Positions 1-8,921 of a DNA stretch of 64,000 nucleotides are shown here, one piece after another. This stretch comes from Pannonibacter phragmitetus DSM 14782 (GTDB taxonomy: Bacteria > Pseudomonadota > Alphaproteobacteria > Rhizobiales > Stappiaceae). Within the stretch, counting starts at the first letter, position 1, and every line of letters starts with the position of its first letter. The position numbers and the translations under genes were made by a program. The notes under the pieces are model-generated. The model worked only from the letters and a program-made list of their open reading frames with translations. It did not search any database and was not told the origin of the DNA. The DNA lies in the NCBI RefSeq assembly GCF_000382365.1, contig NZ_KB908235.1:1-64000 (forward strand). Direction: 5' to 3'.

Positions 1-240
1 CACTTCGCGCTCCAATGCCTTGACCCGGTCCCGGTCGTTGACGGCCTGCGCCTCTGGCCCCGCTCGTCGGCCAGCCTCCTCCCGGCACCAGCGGCGCAGC
101 GTCTCGCTCGTGCAGCCGATCTTGCCAGCAATCGAGGTCAGCGCCGCCCACTCCGACGGGTAATCCCCACGATGCTCCGCCACCATCCGCACGGCACGGT
201 CGCGAAACTCACCCGAAAACTTGTTCCTTGTAGCGCTCAT
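1..240 (-). CDS. IS3-family transposase OrfA, 3' part outside the window
   Basis: OrfA is the helix-turn-helix subunit that binds the element ends and is normally fused to OrfB by frameshifting. Translation from the ATG at 238-240 starts [17 protein letters not shown] and continues through a helix-turn-helix region with [16 protein letters not shown]. It ends in a charged stretch ([13 protein letters not shown]) typical of the start of the IS3 leucine zipper. Eighty codons are visible without a stop and the frame is still open at base 1. A purine-rich Shine-Dalgarno (AAGGAGCTGAG) precedes the ATG. No defect is visible in this part. Confidence 0.8.
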   Translation of the reverse strand, partial: MSATRNKFSGEFRDRAVRMVAEHRGDYPSEWAALTSIAGKIGCTSETLRRWCREEAGRRAGPEAQAVNDRDRVKALEREV

Positions 241-290
241 CTCAGCTCCTTCTCACAAATAGGAGCCTCCTGGAAAGCCAGGACGGTTCA
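1..290 (-). mobile_element. Terminal part of an IS3-family insertion sequence
   Basis: This is one end of an insertion sequence that continues out of the window to the left. The minus strand begins at base 290 with TGAACCGTCCTGGCTTTCCA, which looks like an IS3-family terminal inverted repeat (TGA start). It is followed about 30 bases later by an OrfA start codon. The other end, OrfB and the target-site duplication lie outside the window. The IS3 assignment rests on the OrfA sequence and the placement of the repeat. Confidence 0.7.
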
Positions 291-508
291 CCCTGACCAG
301 GCTGCATCAGCCACCTTCACCCGAAAAACGCCCCCGGTATCTCCGCCCCGATCCGTATGCCCTCCCGGCCGGCCATTGGCCGCGGGCGTCGGCATATCTG
401 CTGCAAAGGGACCTGAAACCGCGGATGCCGGTTAAGGCGTTGTGGCGCTTGGGCCTTTGGGGGCTGGAGGCGCCGGCCGTCCGGAGCCTTGGCCTGAACG
501 CCCCTTGA
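291..508 (+). pseudogene. Possible 3' remnant of a gene cut by the IS element
   Basis: The ~280 bases between the IS end and the GntR gene hold no intact gene. One plus-strand frame is open from the IS boundary to a TGA at 506-508 and reads plausibly as protein (for example AYLLQRDLKPRMPVKALW). This would fit the tail of a gene interrupted by the IS. I do not recognise the family, and in a GC-rich genome an open frame of this size can arise by chance. Confidence 0.2.
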
Positions 509-529
509 CAAACTTTCATGCAGCCGTTT

Positions 530-547
530 TGGTAAGATGTCAGACCA
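530..547. promoter_or_regulatory. Candidate FadR/GntR-type operator upstream of the regulator gene
   Basis: An 18-bp imperfect palindrome with TGGT and ACCA ends and an inner GA/TC pair (TGGT-N2-GA-N2-TC-N2-ACCA) sits 26 bp before the start codon. FadR-subfamily GntR regulators commonly bind TGGT/ACCA palindromes. A TTGACA at 505-510 lies just upstream, although no well-spaced -10 is obvious. The location suggests autoregulation of the operon by its first gene product. Confidence 0.5.
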
Positions 548-573
548 ATTCGGATCTATGGAACGGGGGCGGC

Positions 574-1299
574 ATGAGGGGTAGCGGGGAGAGCAGCAGA
601 CCGGTGATCGCGCCGCTGGCGCCCATGGACCGGGTGCGCCAGGTGACGGAAGCGCTGGCAGCTTATGTCTCGCAGGCCGGACTGAAGGCCGGTGACCGGC
701 TGCCGGCCGAGCGGGAGCTGATGGATGCGCTGGCGGTCGGCCGCTCGACCATCCGCGAGGTGATCCGGCACTTTCAGGCGCTCGGCGTGCTGGAAACCCG
801 CAAGGGCAGCGGCACCTATCTGATCAAGCCGGTGACTTCCGCCACGATCCATATGCCGCTGTCGCTGGACACGGCGAACCTGCGCGATGTGCTGCTGAAG
901 ACGCTGGAGGTCCGGCGCGGCCTCGAAGCGGAAGCCAGCATTGTCGCGGCGCGGCAGCGGACCAGCGAAGACCTTGCCACCATCGAGCTGAAGCTCATGG
1001 AGATGGAACGGGTGCATCTGGAGCAGGGCACCTCCGGTCCGGAGGACCTGGCCTTTCACCTGTCCATCTACGATGCCACGCACAATCCGCTGTTCCGGCA
1101 GCTTCTGGAGCAGATGCGCGAGGCTTTCGAGCGCTTCTGGGACCGGCCTTTCAACCGGGCGGATTTTGCCCGCCGCTCCTTTCCCTATCACCGCACCCTG
1201 TTCAACGCCATTGCCGCACAGGACACGGAAGCGGCGCGGCGCGAAACCTTGAAAATTCTCGATGTGGTCGAGGAAGATATTAAGGAAATGTCCAAATGA
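574..1299 (+). CDS. GntR-family (FadR subfamily) transcriptional regulator
   Basis: This is a 241-residue regulator with an N-terminal winged helix-turn-helix (about residues 20-80, including GDRLPAERELMDALAVGRST and a GSGTYL wing end). An all-helical C-terminal FCD-type effector domain (about 95-230) contains the RRGLEAEASIVAA motif. I chose the ATG at 574 because GGGGG at 565-569 is a fair Shine-Dalgarno; the longer open frame to 442 would run through the operator. Its stop overlaps the start of the C-S lyase gene, so it heads the operon and is probably its local regulator. The ligand is unknown. Confidence 0.85.
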   Translation: MRGSGESSRPVIAPLAPMDRVRQVTEALAAYVSQAGLKAGDRLPAERELMDALAVGRSTIREVIRHFQALGVLETRKGSGTYLIKPVTSATIHMPLSLDTANLRDVLLKTLEVRRGLEAEASIVAARQRTSEDLATIELKLMEMERVHLEQGTSGPEDLAFHLSIYDATHNPLFRQLLEQMREAFERFWDRPFNRADFARRSFPYHRTLFNAIAAQDTEAARRETLKILDVVEEDIKEMSK

Positions 1300-2468
1300 A
1301 TGACGGTTCCAGCCCGTTGGATCCCTTTTCCCTGATCGCGGCTCACGATGAGGCCCACGCTTATGGTGCCGTGGTGCCGCCCATCGTGCAGACGTCGCTT
1401 TTTACATTCGCAAGCTATGAGGAAATGCTGGAGACCTACCGCGGCGAGAAAGTCCGCCCGGTTTATTCGCGCGGCCTCAACCCCACCGTCCGCCACTTCG
1501 AGGAAATGCTGGCAAAGCTTGAGGGCGGCGAGGATGCACTCGGGTTTGCGAGCGGCATGGCCGCCATTGCCTCTTCCATCCTGACTTTCGTTGAGCCGGG
1601 AGACCGGATCGTCGCCGTGCGGCATGTCTATCCCGATGCCTTCCGCCTGTTCGGCACGATCCTGAAGCGCATGCGTGTCGAGGTGACCTATGTGGACGGC
1701 CACGATGAGGATGCGGTCGCCAGGGCTCTTCCCGGTGCCAGGATCCTTTATCTCGAAAGCCCGGTGAGCTGGGTCATGGATGCCCATGATGTCGGGGCGC
1801 TGGCGGCACTGGCGCGCAAGGAAGGCGTCATCTCGATCATCGACAACAGCTGGGCGACACCGGTCTTTCAGCGCCCCCTGGCGCTGGGCACCGATCTGGT
1901 GCTGCATTCGGCCTCCAAATATCTGGGCGGGCACAGCGACGTTGTGGCCGGGGTTGTTGCAGGCTCGGCAGAGCTGATCGGCCGCATCCGCAGCGAGGCT
2001 CTGCCTTATCTCGGCGGCAAGCTGTCGCCCTTCGATGCCTGGCTGCTCATCCGAGGCCTGCGCACGCTTCCGGTCCGCATGAAGGCGCATGAGGCTTCGG
2101 CGCTGGAAATCGCGCGGCGTCTGCAAGCCCACGAAAGGGTCGGCGAGGTGTTCCATCCCGCGCTTGCGAACCGGCTGCCGCCGGGCCTTGAGGGAACCTC
2201 CGGACTGTTCTCCTTCACTTTGCGCGAGGGCACGGTCATCGCCGGTTTCTGCAATCACCTGAAGCTGTTTCAGCTCGGGGTCAGCTGGGGCGGCCACGAA
2301 AGCCTGATCGTCCCCGGCGAGGTCGTCCTGCAGCAGAAGGCGCAGCCCAATTCGGCACAGGCCTTCGGCATCGACCCCCGATCCGTGCGCATCCATGTGG
2401 GCCTGGAGGGAACCACGGCCCTGTGGCGCGATCTGGAGGCTGCGTTCGCTGCCTCCCAAAACCAATAA
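1296..2468 (+). CDS. PLP-dependent Cys/Met metabolism enzyme (cystathionine lyase/synthase family)
   Basis: The product is 390 residues and belongs to the fold-type I PLP family that includes cystathionine gamma-synthase, cystathionine lyases and methionine gamma-lyase. The PLP lysine lies in HSASKYLGGHSD (about K208), with the phosphate-binding YSRGLNPT (about 58) and the cofactor-ring aspartate in IIDNSWATP (about D183). The ATG overlaps the regulator stop (ATGA), so the two are translationally coupled. The exact reaction cannot be told from sequence. Linkage to an importer suggests use of an imported sulfur (or O-acyl) amino-acid-like substrate rather than core methionine synthesis. Confidence 0.85.
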   Translation: MNDGSSPLDPFSLIAAHDEAHAYGAVVPPIVQTSLFTFASYEEMLETYRGEKVRPVYSRGLNPTVRHFEEMLAKLEGGEDALGFASGMAAIASSILTFVEPGDRIVAVRHVYPDAFRLFGTILKRMRVEVTYVDGHDEDAVARALPGARILYLESPVSWVMDAHDVGALAALARKEGVISIIDNSWATPVFQRPLALGTDLVLHSASKYLGGHSDVVAGVVAGSAELIGRIRSEALPYLGGKLSPFDAWLLIRGLRTLPVRMKAHEASALEIARRLQAHERVGEVFHPALANRLPPGLEGTSGLFSFTLREGTVIAGFCNHLKLFQLGVSWGGHESLIVPGEVVLQQKAQPNSAQAFGIDPRSVRIHVGLEGTTALWRDLEAAFAASQNQ

Positions 2469-2501
2469 AAAATCAATGTCTTCAAAAAGAGGGGAAGTAC
2501 A

Positions 2502-3764
2502 ATGATGAAAAGAATGCTGACAGCGGGCCTGCTGGCCTCGATGATGTCCGGTACGGCACTGGCCGATACGACGCTGAAGCTGGTTGAAGTCATTACCAGC
2601 CCGGCCCGGACGGAGACCTTGAAATCCATCGTCGCGCAATTCGAGCAGGCAAACCCGGGAACAAAGGTCGAGATCATCTCCCTGCCGTGGGGCGAGGCGT
2701 TCCAGAAGTTCGCCACAATGGTCTCCGCCGGCGAGATTCCCGATGTGATGGAAATGCCGGACACCTGGCTCTCGCTCTATGCCAACAACGGCATGCTGGA
2801 GAGCCTGGAGCCTTATCTGAGCGACTGGGAAGTCACCGCAGATCTGTCCGACCGGGCTCTGGAGCTTGGCCGCGACATCGACAACACGGCCTATATGCTG
2901 CCCTATGGCTTCTATCTGCGGGCCATGTTCTACAACAAGAAGCTGCTGGCCGAAGCCGGCGTTTCCGAACCACCCGTGACCATGGACGAGTTTGCCGAAG
3001 CCGCCCGCAAGGTCTCCGCCCTGCCGGGCAAATACGGCTACTGCCTGCGCGGCGGTCCGGGTGGCCTGAACGGCTGGGTGATGTTCGGCGCGACAATGGC
3101 CGGGTCCAATACCTTCTTCAATGAAGACGGCACGTCGACATTCGACAGCGAGGGCTGGCAGAAGGGCATCAGCTGGCTGATCGACCTCTACAAGAATGGC
3201 TATGCGCCGAAGGATTCCATCAACTGGGGCTTCAACGAGATCGTCGCCGGCTTCTACAGCGGCACCTGCGCGTTCCTGGACCAGGACCCCGATGCGCTGA
3301 TTGCCATTGCCGAGCGGATGAAGCCGGAGGATTTCGGCGTCACGACCATGCCGAAGGGACCGTCGGGCAAGACCTTCCCGACCATCGGCTATGCCGGCTG
3401 GTCGATGATGGCCAAGAGCCAGAACAAGGATCTCGCCTGGAAGCTGATCGCGACGCTTGAAGGACCGGAAGGCAATCTGACCTGGAACAAGCGCACCGGG
3501 GCGCTGCCTGCCCTGAAATCTGCGTCCGATGATCCGTTCTATGCCAGCGAGCAGTTCAAGGGCTGGTTCAAGGTTCTGGAGGATCCGGACGCGATCCCGA
3601 CCACCATGCCGACCTATCTGGAAGAATTCGCCTATTTCAAGGATTCCCTGGCGATCCAGACATCGCAGGAAGCCCTGCTCGGCGACATCACGCCGGAAGA
3701 GCTGGCCGCCAAGTGGGCGGACTACATGACCAAGGCGCAGCAGAAGTTTCTCGCCAAGAAATAA
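2502..3764 (+). CDS. ABC transporter substrate-binding protein, sugar type (family 1)
   Basis: This 420-residue periplasmic protein has a signal peptide (about 1-22, ending SGTALA before DTTLKL) and the family-1 pattern: VEIISLPWGEAFQKFATMVSAG near the N-terminus and PDVMEMPDTW after it. The later sections TFPTIGYAGWSMMAKS and LAWKLIATLEGPEGN are typical of MalE/UgpB-like solute-binding proteins. AGGGGAAG just before the ATG is a good Shine-Dalgarno. It follows the PLP enzyme by 33 bp and precedes two permeases. The family usually binds sugars or polyols, so its pairing with a C-S lyase is unexpected and the ligand is open. Confidence 0.88.
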   Translation: MMKRMLTAGLLASMMSGTALADTTLKLVEVITSPARTETLKSIVAQFEQANPGTKVEIISLPWGEAFQKFATMVSAGEIPDVMEMPDTWLSLYANNGMLESLEPYLSDWEVTADLSDRALELGRDIDNTAYMLPYGFYLRAMFYNKKLLAEAGVSEPPVTMDEFAEAARKVSALPGKYGYCLRGGPGGLNGWVMFGATMAGSNTFFNEDGTSTFDSEGWQKGISWLIDLYKNGYAPKDSINWGFNEIVAGFYSGTCAFLDQDPDALIAIAERMKPEDFGVTTMPKGPSGKTFPTIGYAGWSMMAKSQNKDLAWKLIATLEGPEGNLTWNKRTGALPALKSASDDPFYASEQFKGWFKVLEDPDAIPTTMPTYLEEFAYFKDSLAIQTSQEALLGDITPEELAAKWADYMTKAQQKFLAKK

Positions 3765-3850
3765 CTGCCCTTTCCCGTGCAGCCTTACCCTGGCGGCGTT
3801 CTGCGCCGCCAGGGCCTCACGCCATCCCGACGCGAGAGAAGCGCAGAACG

Positions 3851-4774
3851 ATGACACGCCTTGTTCAGTCCCGGGGCAGGCCGCCCTTGCTGCGGCGCAT
3901 TGCCCTTGATGCCGAACCCTATCTGTACAGCGCCCCGGCGCTGTTCCTGATCGCTGCGGTCATGCTGGTGCCGCTGGTTCTCGGCATCTCCTATGCCTTC
4001 CGTGATATTCAGCTGCTCAACCCCTTTTCCGGCGGCTTCGTCGGGCTGGAGCATTTCCAGACTCTCGCCCGCGACAGGGCCTTCTACCGGGCGCTTTCGA
4101 ACACGCTGTGGTGGACCGGTGCTTCCGTCTTTCTGCAGTTCGGCCTCGGGCTGATCCTGGCATTGCTGCTCAACAAGCCGTTCCGCGGGCGCGGTCTCGT
4201 GCAGGCGCTCGTCTTTCTGCCCTGGGCGGTGCCGACGTTCCTGGCCGGCCTGAACTGGGCCTGGCTGTTCAATCCGGTCATCGGCCCCTTGCCGCACTGG
4301 CTTTTCGCCCTCGGCCTGCGCAGTGAGGCGAACAATATCCTGTCCGATCCGCACCTGGCCATGTGGGGGCCGATCACCGCCAATGTCTGGTGGGGCATTC
4401 CGTTCTTTGCCATCACCCTGCTTGCCGCGCTTCAGTCCATTCCGCGTGATCTCTATGAGGCTGCGGCCATCGACGGCGCCGGACCCATCAAGCGGTTCCT
4501 CTCCATTACGCTGCCTTTCCTCGCCCCGACCATCGCCATTACCGTGCTGCTGCGCACTGTATGGATCGCCAATTTTGCTGATCTGATCGTGGTGATGACC
4601 AATGGCGGGCCGGCGGACCGGACCCAGATCGTCGCCAGCTATATTTTCACCCAGGCTTTCAAGCGTCTCGATTTTGGTTATGCCTCGGCCATCGCGCTGG
4701 TGCTGCTGATCCTGTTGCTGGTCTATTCGATGCTGATCGTCTTCCTCCGCCAGACGCTTCTGAAGGAGGATTGA
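3851..4774 (+). CDS. ABC transporter permease, MalF/UgpA type
   Basis: The product has 307 residues and about six membrane segments, starting at APALFLIAAVMLVPLVLGIS. The EAA loop that contacts the ATPase reads EAAAIDGAGPIKRFLSITLP. The ATG at 3851 follows GAGAGAAGCG; the open frame extends further upstream into the end of the binding-protein gene but lacks support there. The gene pairs with the next permease as a MalFG-type heterodimer. Confidence 0.88.
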   Translation: MTRLVQSRGRPPLLRRIALDAEPYLYSAPALFLIAAVMLVPLVLGISYAFRDIQLLNPFSGGFVGLEHFQTLARDRAFYRALSNTLWWTGASVFLQFGLGLILALLLNKPFRGRGLVQALVFLPWAVPTFLAGLNWAWLFNPVIGPLPHWLFALGLRSEANNILSDPHLAMWGPITANVWWGIPFFAITLLAALQSIPRDLYEAAAIDGAGPIKRFLSITLPFLAPTIAITVLLRTVWIANFADLIVVMTNGGPADRTQIVASYIFTQAFKRLDFGYASAIALVLLILLLVYSMLIVFLRQTLLKED

Positions 4775-4777
4775 AAC

Positions 4778-5611
4778 ATGCATGTCCGCAAATTCTCTCT
4801 CGTCGCGGCCCATCGCCTGGCCATTCTCTGCTATGTGGTCTTTGCCCTGTTTCCGCTGTACTGGCTGCTCAAGGTCGCCGTTACACCCAATGATCTGCTC
4901 TACAGCGAAGGGGTGCGGATGTGGCCGTCGAGGACGACCTACGAGCATTTCGACTTCGTGCTCCGGCACAGCGCTTTCCCGACCTTCTTCCGCAACTCGG
5001 TGATTGTCGCCGGTTCGACTGCGCTGGTGGTAACGCTGATCGCCTCGCTGTCCGGCTATGCCCTGTCGCGGTTCTCGTTCCGGGCGAAATACTGGCTCAT
5101 CGCCCTGATGCTGATCACCCAGATGTTTCCGCTGGTGATGCTGGTCGCCCCGATCTTCAAGATCCTCTCGCCGCTCGGCCTGACCAACAGCCTGACCGGG
5201 CTGGTGATCGTTTACTCCGCCTTCAACGTGCCCTTCGCGACCTTCCTGATGCAGTCGTTCTTCGATGGTATTCCGAAGGATCTGGAGGAGGCGGCGATGA
5301 TCGACGGCGCGACCCAGTTCAAGGCGTTCCGCCAGATCATTCTGCCGCTCACCCTGCCGGGGATCGCGGCGACCCTTGGCTTCGTCTTCACTGCGGCCTG
5401 GAGTGAACTCCTGTTCGCCCTGATGCTGATCTCCGGCACGGACGCAGCGACATTCCCGGTCGGACTGCTGACCTTCGTTTCCAAATTCTCCGTTGATTTC
5501 GGACAGATGATGGCTGCCGGCGTGCTTGCGCTGATCCCGGCCTGCCTCTTCTTCCTGATGATCCAGCGCTATCTCGTGCAGGGTCTGACGGCCGGCGCGG
5601 TCAAAGGCTGA
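4778..5611 (+). CDS. ABC transporter permease, MalG/UgpE type
   Basis: This 277-residue inner-membrane permease has six predicted helices and the EAA loop [20 protein letters not shown]. It begins 3 bp after the stop of the first permease, with AAGGAGGATTGAAAC as ribosome site inside the upstream gene end. The C-terminal [11 protein letters not shown] is the usual MalG-family ending. It is the second membrane subunit of the importer encoded at 2502-6687. Confidence 0.88.
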   Translation: MHVRKFSLVAAHRLAILCYVVFALFPLYWLLKVAVTPNDLLYSEGVRMWPSRTTYEHFDFVLRHSAFPTFFRNSVIVAGSTALVVTLIASLSGYALSRFSFRAKYWLIALMLITQMFPLVMLVAPIFKILSPLGLTNSLTGLVIVYSAFNVPFATFLMQSFFDGIPKDLEEAAMIDGATQFKAFRQIILPLTLPGIAATLGFVFTAAWSELLFALMLISGTDAATFPVGLLTFVSKFSVDFGQMMAAGVLALIPACLFFLMIQRYLVQGLTAGAVKG

Positions 5612-5622
5612 AAGGTTTTCTC

Positions 5623-6687
5623 ATGGCCTCAATCGAAATTCAGGACGTCCGGAAAAACTACGGCGTGGTCGAGGTTCTGCACGGTGTCGATCTCGACATC
5701 CAGGACGGTGAATTCATCGTTCTCGTCGGTCCGTCCGGCTGCGGCAAGTCCACGCTTCTGCGCATGATTGCCGGGCTGGAGGACGTCAGTTCGGGCGGTA
5801 TTCATATCGCCGGAAAGCGGGTCAATGATCTGCCGCCGAAGGACCGGGACATCGCCATGGTGTTCCAGTCCTATGCGCTTTACCCGCATATGACCGTCGC
5901 CGGAAACATGAGCTACAGCCTACGCCTGCGCAAAACGCCGAAGGAACTGATCGCTGAAATGATCGGGGAGGCTGCCGGAAAACTTGGCCTCGAGCCTCTG
6001 ATGGAACGGCGGCCGAAGGCCCTTTCCGGTGGCCAGCGCCAGCGGGTTGCCATGGGCCGGGCCATTGTCCGCAAGCCGAAAGCCTTTCTGTTCGATGAAC
6101 CCTTGTCCAATCTGGATGCCCGCCTGCGCGAACAGATGCGCGCGGAAATCAAGAAAATGCACGCGGACCTGGGCGCAACCTCGATCTATGTCACCCACGA
6201 CCAGATCGAGGCCATGACCCTGGCCGACCGGATCGTTGCCATGCATGGCGGCGTTGTGCAGCAGGTCGGGACACCGCTCGATCTTTATGACCGGCCGGCC
6301 AACCTCTTCGTCGCCGGCTTCATCGGGTCGCCGGGCATGAATTTTCTTGAAGGCCGGTACCATACCGGCAGTGGCAGTGCGGAGTTCCGCCTTGCCGATG
6401 GAACAGCCATTCCCCTGTCCCCGCGCGGCGGTCTGGCGGATGGCGCCCCGGCGACGCTTGGCATCCGGCCCGAGCATGTCAGCCTCTCTGACGAGGGGCG
6501 CTGGGAGGCCGGTGTCGATCTGGTGGAACCCACGGGCTTCGGCATCATCCTGCATCTGGCCTTGCATGGCCAGGCGTTCAAGGCCTTCACCCTGGACCGC
6601 TCCGTCCTCACACCTGCAGCAGGCCTGCGGGTCAGCTTTCCGGCCGAACATCTGCACCTGTTCGACGAAGACGGCAACCGCGTCTGA
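5623..6687 (+). CDS. ABC transporter ATP-binding protein, MalK/UgpC type
   Basis: This 354-residue ATPase has Walker [10 protein letters not shown] (about residues 38-46), the signature LSGGQRQR, Walker B FLFDEP and the switch histidine in YVTHDQ. A C-terminal regulatory MOP/TOBE-like domain of about 110 residues follows (GIRPEHVSL). It energises the importer of the preceding three genes. The gene lies 11 bp after the permease and closes the operon. MalK-type ATPases often serve several importers, so specificity must come from the binding protein. Confidence 0.9.
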   Translation: MASIEIQDVRKNYGVVEVLHGVDLDIQDGEFIVLVGPSGCGKSTLLRMIAGLEDVSSGGIHIAGKRVNDLPPKDRDIAMVFQSYALYPHMTVAGNMSYSLRLRKTPKELIAEMIGEAAGKLGLEPLMERRPKALSGGQRQRVAMGRAIVRKPKAFLFDEPLSNLDARLREQMRAEIKKMHADLGATSIYVTHDQIEAMTLADRIVAMHGGVVQQVGTPLDLYDRPANLFVAGFIGSPGMNFLEGRYHTGSGSAEFRLADGTAIPLSPRGGLADGAPATLGIRPEHVSLSDEGRWEAGVDLVEPTGFGIILHLALHGQAFKAFTLDRSVLTPAAGLRVSFPAEHLHLFDEDGNRV

Positions 6688-6805
6688 AGGCGCCAGGGCG
6701 TCATCAGGCTGTCGCCGTCTGCCGCCAGCGCCGCCACGGGCTGCGCTGCAGAGAGGTTGGTGTCCGGGCGGGCTGAAGGAAAGGGCTTCGTCCTCCTTTA
6801 CGCCA

Positions 6806-7750
6806 TCACCCAAAAATCGCCGCCAGTATCTGTGCCTCGATGCGGGCGGCTTCGGTGCTTGCCCTGGGGCGCGGGTGGGGGAGGGGGACGGGGAATTCGG
6901 CCTTGATGCGGCCTTCGTCGAGCACGATCACCCGGTCGGCGAGGGCCACGGCTTCGGCCACGTCATGGGTGACGAGGATGGCGGTGAAGCCGGTCTGCTG
7001 TTTCACCTTGAGGATAAGCTCCTGCATCACCAGCCGTGTCAGCGCATCGAGGGCGCCCAGCGGCTCGTCGAAGGCGAGCAGGCGCGGGTGGCTGACGAGG
7101 GCGCGGGCAAGGGCGGCGCGCTGCTTCTGGCCGCCGGACAGGGTGGAGGGCCAGACATGGGCCTTGTCCGAAAGCTGCACCGCCTCCAGCGCTTCGGCCA
7201 CGGGCTGGGGCAGGGCGGCGGTGTGCGTTGCTGCTGACAGACCGGCGTTTCCAGTATCACTGCCATGTCTGAGGCCGATGGCAACGTTTCCGGCCACCTT
7301 CTCCCATGGCAGGAGCCGCGGCTCCTGGAACATGAGGCGGATGTCGTCCGAGCCTTTCTGCGGGGCCTTGCCGTCAATGGCGAGGCTGCCGCTGGTGGCG
7401 GTGTCGAGGCCGGTCAGAAGCCGCAGCAGGGTGCTCTTGCCGCAACCGCTCTTGCCGACGATGGCGAGGAATTCGCCGGGGGCAACGTCGAGATCCAGCC
7501 TGTCGAGCACTGTCAGCCCGCCGAAGTCTTTCGAGACACCGCGCACGCGGATGGCAGCACCGCCTGCGGGGTGGTTTTCGTTCTGTCCCTCTGTGCGGTT
7601 CCCTGTCTTGTGGTTTTCGGGCGCGCGGTCTTCATCCTGCGCCCTGTGGCCGGATAGGTGCAGGTAGCCTTCGGGAAGGGCAGCAGCGGCGAGTGCGGCT
7701 GCCGGGTGGCCGTCGAGGAAGGCCGGGAAGTGTCCATCAGGATGCGGCAT
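6806..7750 (-). CDS. ssuB: Aliphatic sulfonate ABC transporter ATP-binding protein SsuB
   Basis: This 314-residue ATPase has Walker [10 protein letters not shown], signature LSGGQKQR and Walker [13 protein letters not shown], of the nitrate/sulfonate/taurine class. I start it at the ATG at 7748-7750 ([11 protein letters not shown]), which overlaps the end of ssuC by 14 bp; a longer open frame to 7825 lies inside ssuC. An N-terminal extension of about 60 residues precedes the usual [12 protein letters not shown] beginning and makes it longer than typical SsuB (~255). The true start could therefore be further in. It is the last gene of the ssu cluster. Confidence 0.88.
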   Translation of the reverse strand: MPHPDGHFPAFLDGHPAAALAAAALPEGYLHLSGHRAQDEDRAPENHKTGNRTEGQNENHPAGGAAIRVRGVSKDFGGLTVLDRLDLDVAPGEFLAIVGKSGCGKSTLLRLLTGLDTATSGSLAIDGKAPQKGSDDIRLMFQEPRLLPWEKVAGNVAIGLRHGSDTGNAGLSAATHTAALPQPVAEALEAVQLSDKAHVWPSTLSGGQKQRAALARALVSHPRLLAFDEPLGALDALTRLVMQELILKVKQQTGFTAILVTHDVAEAVALADRVIVLDEGRIKAEFPVPLPHPRPRASTEAARIEAQILAAIFG

Positions 7751-8591
7751 AGGCGGGGCTCCAGGCCAGGGCGCGGCGTTCCAGCGCACGGGTGATGACA
7801 TCGGCAAGCTTGCCGAGCAGGGCATAGAGGATGATCGACAGAACCACGGTTTCGAGGATCATGAATTCGCGGGCCTTCATCGCCATGTAGCCAAGGCCGG
7901 ATGAAGCGGAGAGCGTTTCGGCGACGATCAGCGTCAGCCACATGATGCCGAGTGCATAGCGCAGGCCGACAAAGACGGATGGCAGTGCGCCGGGCAGCAG
8001 GATCTTGCGGAACAGCTCCGTGCGCTTCATGCCATAGGCACTGCCCATCTCGATAAGCTGCGGGTCGACGTTGCGGATGCCGTGCAGCGTGTTGAGATAG
8101 ATCGGGAAGAACACACCGATGGAAACGAGGAACAGCTTCGCCCCTTCGCCAATGCCGAACCAGATGATGACCAGCGGCAGCAGGGCGAGATTGGGGATGT
8201 TGCGGATCATCTGCAAGGTGGTGTCCGTCGCTTCGCGGAACAGCGGGCTCACCCCGTTGGCCAGGCCGAGCAGGAAGCCGATGCTGCCGCCGATGGCAAG
8301 GCCGGACAGGGCGCGCAGGGCCGAGACGCCGAGATGAGTGAAAAGCTCACCGCTGATGAGGGTTTCCCAGGCCGAGACGGCCACGGCGCTGGGGCGCGGC
8401 ATCAAGATGTCCGGCAGCAGACCGGCGGCGGCAGCTGCCTCCCACAGCAGCAGCACACCCACCGGGAAGATATAGGGCACAAGGGCGGCCAGCGGGCGTT
8501 TCAGGGACTTGAGGCTTTGCCACAATGCGCCGGGCCGCAGCTGCGGGCGGGAGGGCAGATCCCCGGCGTAGATGAGATCACTGGTGCTCAT
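7737..8591 (-). CDS. ssuC: Aliphatic sulfonate ABC transporter permease SsuC
   Basis: This 284-residue permease of the SsuC/TauC/NrtB class has hydrophobic helices from [20 protein letters not shown] onward and the coupling loop [20 protein letters not shown]. The ATG at 8591 follows AAAAGGACATCGTCTC, a good Shine-Dalgarno; the frame is open to 8633 without one. It is separated from ssuD by about 330 bp of palindromic sequence, unusual inside an ssu operon, and overlaps ssuB. It carries sulfonates through the inner membrane with SsuA and SsuB. Confidence 0.88.
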   Translation of the reverse strand: MSTSDLIYAGDLPSRPQLRPGALWQSLKSLKRPLAALVPYIFPVGVLLLWEAAAAAGLLPDILMPRPSAVAVSAWETLISGELFTHLGVSALRALSGLAIGGSIGFLLGLANGVSPLFREATDTTLQMIRNIPNLALLPLVIIWFGIGEGAKLFLVSIGVFFPIYLNTLHGIRNVDPQLIEMGSAYGMKRTELFRKILLPGALPSVFVGLRYALGIMWLTLIVAETLSASSGLGYMAMKAREFMILETVVLSIILYALLGKLADVITRALERRALAWSPAYAAS

Positions 8592-8921
8592 GAGACGATG
8601 TCCTTTTCTCTGTCCGGCGGTTGCTTCACTCACGTCTGAGGGGCTTCGGGCGTGTGGTCCTGGCCTCTCTCTGCCCGTTGGTCAGGGGCGCGAACTGCGC
8701 GGAGGAGGATCGCGCCCTCCTTTTGCCGCAGCGCCCCTCTCCCCCCTGCCGGGGGCCTCTCCCCCTCAAGGGGGGAGAGGAGTTGGCACCTGCCTGGCAG
8801 TCCGTTGCAAACCCTCCCCGTTGAGGAAGGAGCGGGGCGCGGCGGTGGGGCGGGAGGAGAACCGTCCCGCCGCGCCCCGGATCCGGCTCAGATGAACCGG
8901 TGCGGCCAATGGGCCTCAGTG
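8592..8921. repeat. Intergenic palindromic repeats inside the ssu cluster
   Basis: No gene is visible in these ~330 bases between ssuD and ssuC. Two strong inverted repeats stand out. The first, at about 8755-8784, is CCTCTCCCCC, a 4-base loop, then GGGGGGAGAGG. The second pairs 8834-8845 (GGGGCGCGGCGG) with 8867-8878 (CCGCCGCGCCCC). Both look like REP-type intergenic palindromes common in GC-rich proteobacteria and may attenuate or stabilise the ssu transcript. Confidence 0.6.

Noticed and set aside
1188-3857. An 889-codon open frame on the minus strand opposite the PLP enzyme and binding-protein genes
   Set aside because: Its translation is low in structure and rich in His, Arg and Gln, with no motif. 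The plus strand carries clear family proteins. Long antisense frames are expected at this GC content.
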